Shown one piece after another: positions 58,301-58,600 of a stretch of 58,600 bases of DNA. Each line of letters opens with the position of its first letter. Position 1 is the stretch's first letter. Source of the DNA: a bacterium. GTDB taxonomy: Bacteria; Gemmatimonadota; Glassbacteria; GWA2-58-10. The translations under genes were made by a program, and so were the position numbers. The DNA is taken from positions 1 through 58,600 of the forward strand of contig JAJFUG010000113.1 in the NCBI GenBank assembly GCA_021372515.1. Direction: 5' to 3'. The notes beneath the pieces were generated by a model that worked only from the letters and a program-made list of their open reading frames with translations, searched no databases and was not told where the DNA came from.

Positions 58301-58412
58301 AGCCTCCAGTCCCCCTCTATCCGAGGCCGAAAAAGCTCTCGCCGATCTTAACCAGGATGGCAAAGTAGATTTTATTGATGTGATTATCCTGGGCCAGTTG
58401 GCCTCCCGTTGA
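55305..58412 (+). CDS. Secreted FG-GAP/UnbV protein with C-terminal dockerin
   Basis: 1035 residues. After a signal peptide (about 1-24) there are seven or more FG-GAP/VCBS repeats with calcium loops (DLDGDGLADALV, DFNADGKTDFVF, DYDNDGYKDLVI, DVNRDGWLDLLV, DFNGDGYPDLYI). A region near 780-860 resembles the UnbV/ASPIC segment (RAVLFVGGKGWLQTVPGGGG, SLVVYWPQKGRQ). The last 58 residues (978-1035) are a type I dockerin with two calcium loops, DINRDNKVDINDL and DLNQDGKVDFIDV. Dockerins bind cohesin modules; none is seen in the window. Surface carbohydrate binding or attachment is inferred. Confidence 0.85.
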   Translation: MKNDLKITLAAALMVLVAPLAAVAAIPNYLRNAISVPRGVTGGWAFSPTETPTSYRQAALLVRDPKNTTDSRSGLFYVDNRGSSINLSAYEKYSEAVGAVKGDLDGDGLADALVWFRSRPYFKVYFGDKPLRNQVVRVYEDTLRLGSPDTLALADLNGDNLPEIIAWYGSLNYIQIQWQDSVPPGADRFRRFDLYLLPGANSAALSAYSPRLIFGDFNADGKTDFVFHNCLFKAEGQGRFTILPYQTQAGIGFTLGSFDLDGDGLDELIAASNNATYTPDVAHVMNLDAKNIFQDKTTFSINFQGATYADCFDYNADGNPDLLFGGGPTVTMLRGIAPGKYASGAADTVVAGSRGLQLIGATDWGNDGILDWLFLSAKSDSLVIYSPADARYVDNTANVGLDRTLAGNAVAVGDYNNDGLLDIYVLNYKSYSALFQGQPGGRFVDVAEQAGVAQVNDGISCAWGDYDNDGYKDLVIAGISLPSKLFHNNGNGTFSDSTRILGLDQSGRQRATSVCWGDVNRDGWLDLLVGNYDGANWLLVSQSGRKFLDRSRDFGLTESNKTESATLVDVDADGWLDMVTLNDEGPIRLLMGGDKGFTDATANSGLNVGSTYAKFGQSQSWGDFNGDGYPDLYITRAQDVDALYMNVGKGSGARFDRKFSDYVDGRYGRLASAIADLDEDCRPDLLIARTSVFGFFSGSYGDLFFSNPGQYPNPGAGTKSTDDAGLRRAADSSLPVPADYDGDGDLDVLYVNYLPDNPSDLFHGSQLPLGYSENKGLFQRNLVLRLKRDKRSLIGTRAVLFVGGKGWLQTVPGGGGRIQNNGTLLWSISQNGYADSLVVYWPQKGRQTLAGPLLPGTVEISEDTQSGPTLKLLPSADGTPVTGTITSTSRTVDVTLEARDPSGVKWVRVVFGDSSATRQDTVYGQPLGNDQWKITRRTPLPGNSQRFFFEAADTFGNQSRDPAGGTYSLYNTATGFRGDINRDNKVDINDLVLLLDWLKASSPPLSEAEKALADLNQDGKVDFIDVIILGQLASR

Positions 58413-58541
58413 GGCTTTCGGAGTTGAGCGGCCCGTATCGACAGCCGATGGAACTGCTTCGGCCGGGCGGTGGTATTATTCCGTTGTGCCGCACCCACAG
58501 AGAACACTACTGGATGAACAAGCGGTTCCCGGACCCTGCGC

Positions 58542-58600
58542 GTGCATAAATTCAAGCTCTGCATCATTCTGACTCTTCTTGCACTTTCCCTTTCCGCCTG
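58542..58600 (+). CDS. Start of an exported protein (3' end outside window)
   Basis: From a GTG at 58542 the frame reads MHKFKLCIILTLLALSLSA, a textbook signal peptide with basic start and hydrophobic core; the window ends on TG, which would be Cys or Trp next, so a lipobox is possible. No in-frame ATG exists after the upstream stop at 58515. The 129 bases between this and the dockerin gene hold nothing clear. Confidence 0.5.
   Translation, partial: MHKFKLCIILTLLALSLSA

Overview
The window is 58.6 kb of GC-rich bacterial DNA with dense coding on both strands and no rRNA. The gene content points to a Gram-negative lineage of the Fibrobacterota-Chlorobiota-Bacteroidota (FCB) superphylum or a related uncultured phylum. 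The evidence is a carboxypeptidase-regulatory-domain TonB-dependent receptor, a PorV/PorQ-type barrel, a protein with a type IX-like C-terminal sorting domain, a TonB module with two ExbD copies, a Wzi-like barrel, and large secreted FG-GAP, dockerin and GH2 proteins. I cannot assign the species.

Layout. 1-8.7 kb: a ThyA-family gene cut by the left edge, a decayed IS1595 transposase, a secreted FG-GAP protein, a polyphosphate:AMP phosphotransferase, a secreted transglutaminase-like protein, and a KduD-like dehydrogenase with a DinB-fold protein. 8.9-10.9 kb: a tight ECF sigma, anti-sigma and lipoprotein operon; the anti-sigma factor carries an unexpected GIY-YIG-like outer domain. 11-16 kb: an HD-domain protein, a secreted LacZ-type beta-galactosidase and a cold-shock protein. 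16.4-21.8 kb: a sigma-54 activator with a XylR/V4R-type sensor region, divergent from an M20 hydrolase, an acetate kinase and a degenerate acetate kinase paralog, behind a consensus sigma-54 promoter. 22.3-32.8 kb: an AlgB/KinB-like two-component pair, a lone receiver, and ExbB-ExbD-ExbD-TonB followed by a small membrane protein, a PstS-like lipoprotein, a TPR protein and another lipoprotein. 33.3 kb: tRNA-Ser(GGA). 33.5-41.6 kb: a sigma-54-promoted operon of TonB-dependent receptor, giant sorting-domain protein and PorV-like barrel. 41.8-47.7 kb: a small secreted protein, then an overlapping tetrapyrrole operon (ccsA/hemX-like, siroheme synthase N-terminal type, hemA, hemC, cobA-hemD fusion). 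47.8-51.5 kb: two sodium-coupled amino-acid symporters, ssb and a small membrane protein. 51.8-58.6 kb: a Wzi-like barrel, a GAF-type sigma-54 activator, a large FG-GAP/UnbV/dockerin protein behind a sigma-54-like promoter, and the first codons of another exported protein.

The recurring theme is sigma-54 control of surface and catabolic functions: three enhancer-binding activators and four candidate -24/-12 promoters, several with dyad sequences upstream. The most unusual items are the M20 hydrolase, acetate kinase and pseudo-acetate-kinase operon, the anti-sigma factor with a GIY-YIG-like domain, and the EF-hand loop inside the C-terminal part of the TonB-dependent receptor. All functional calls are by reading motifs; no database search was run.
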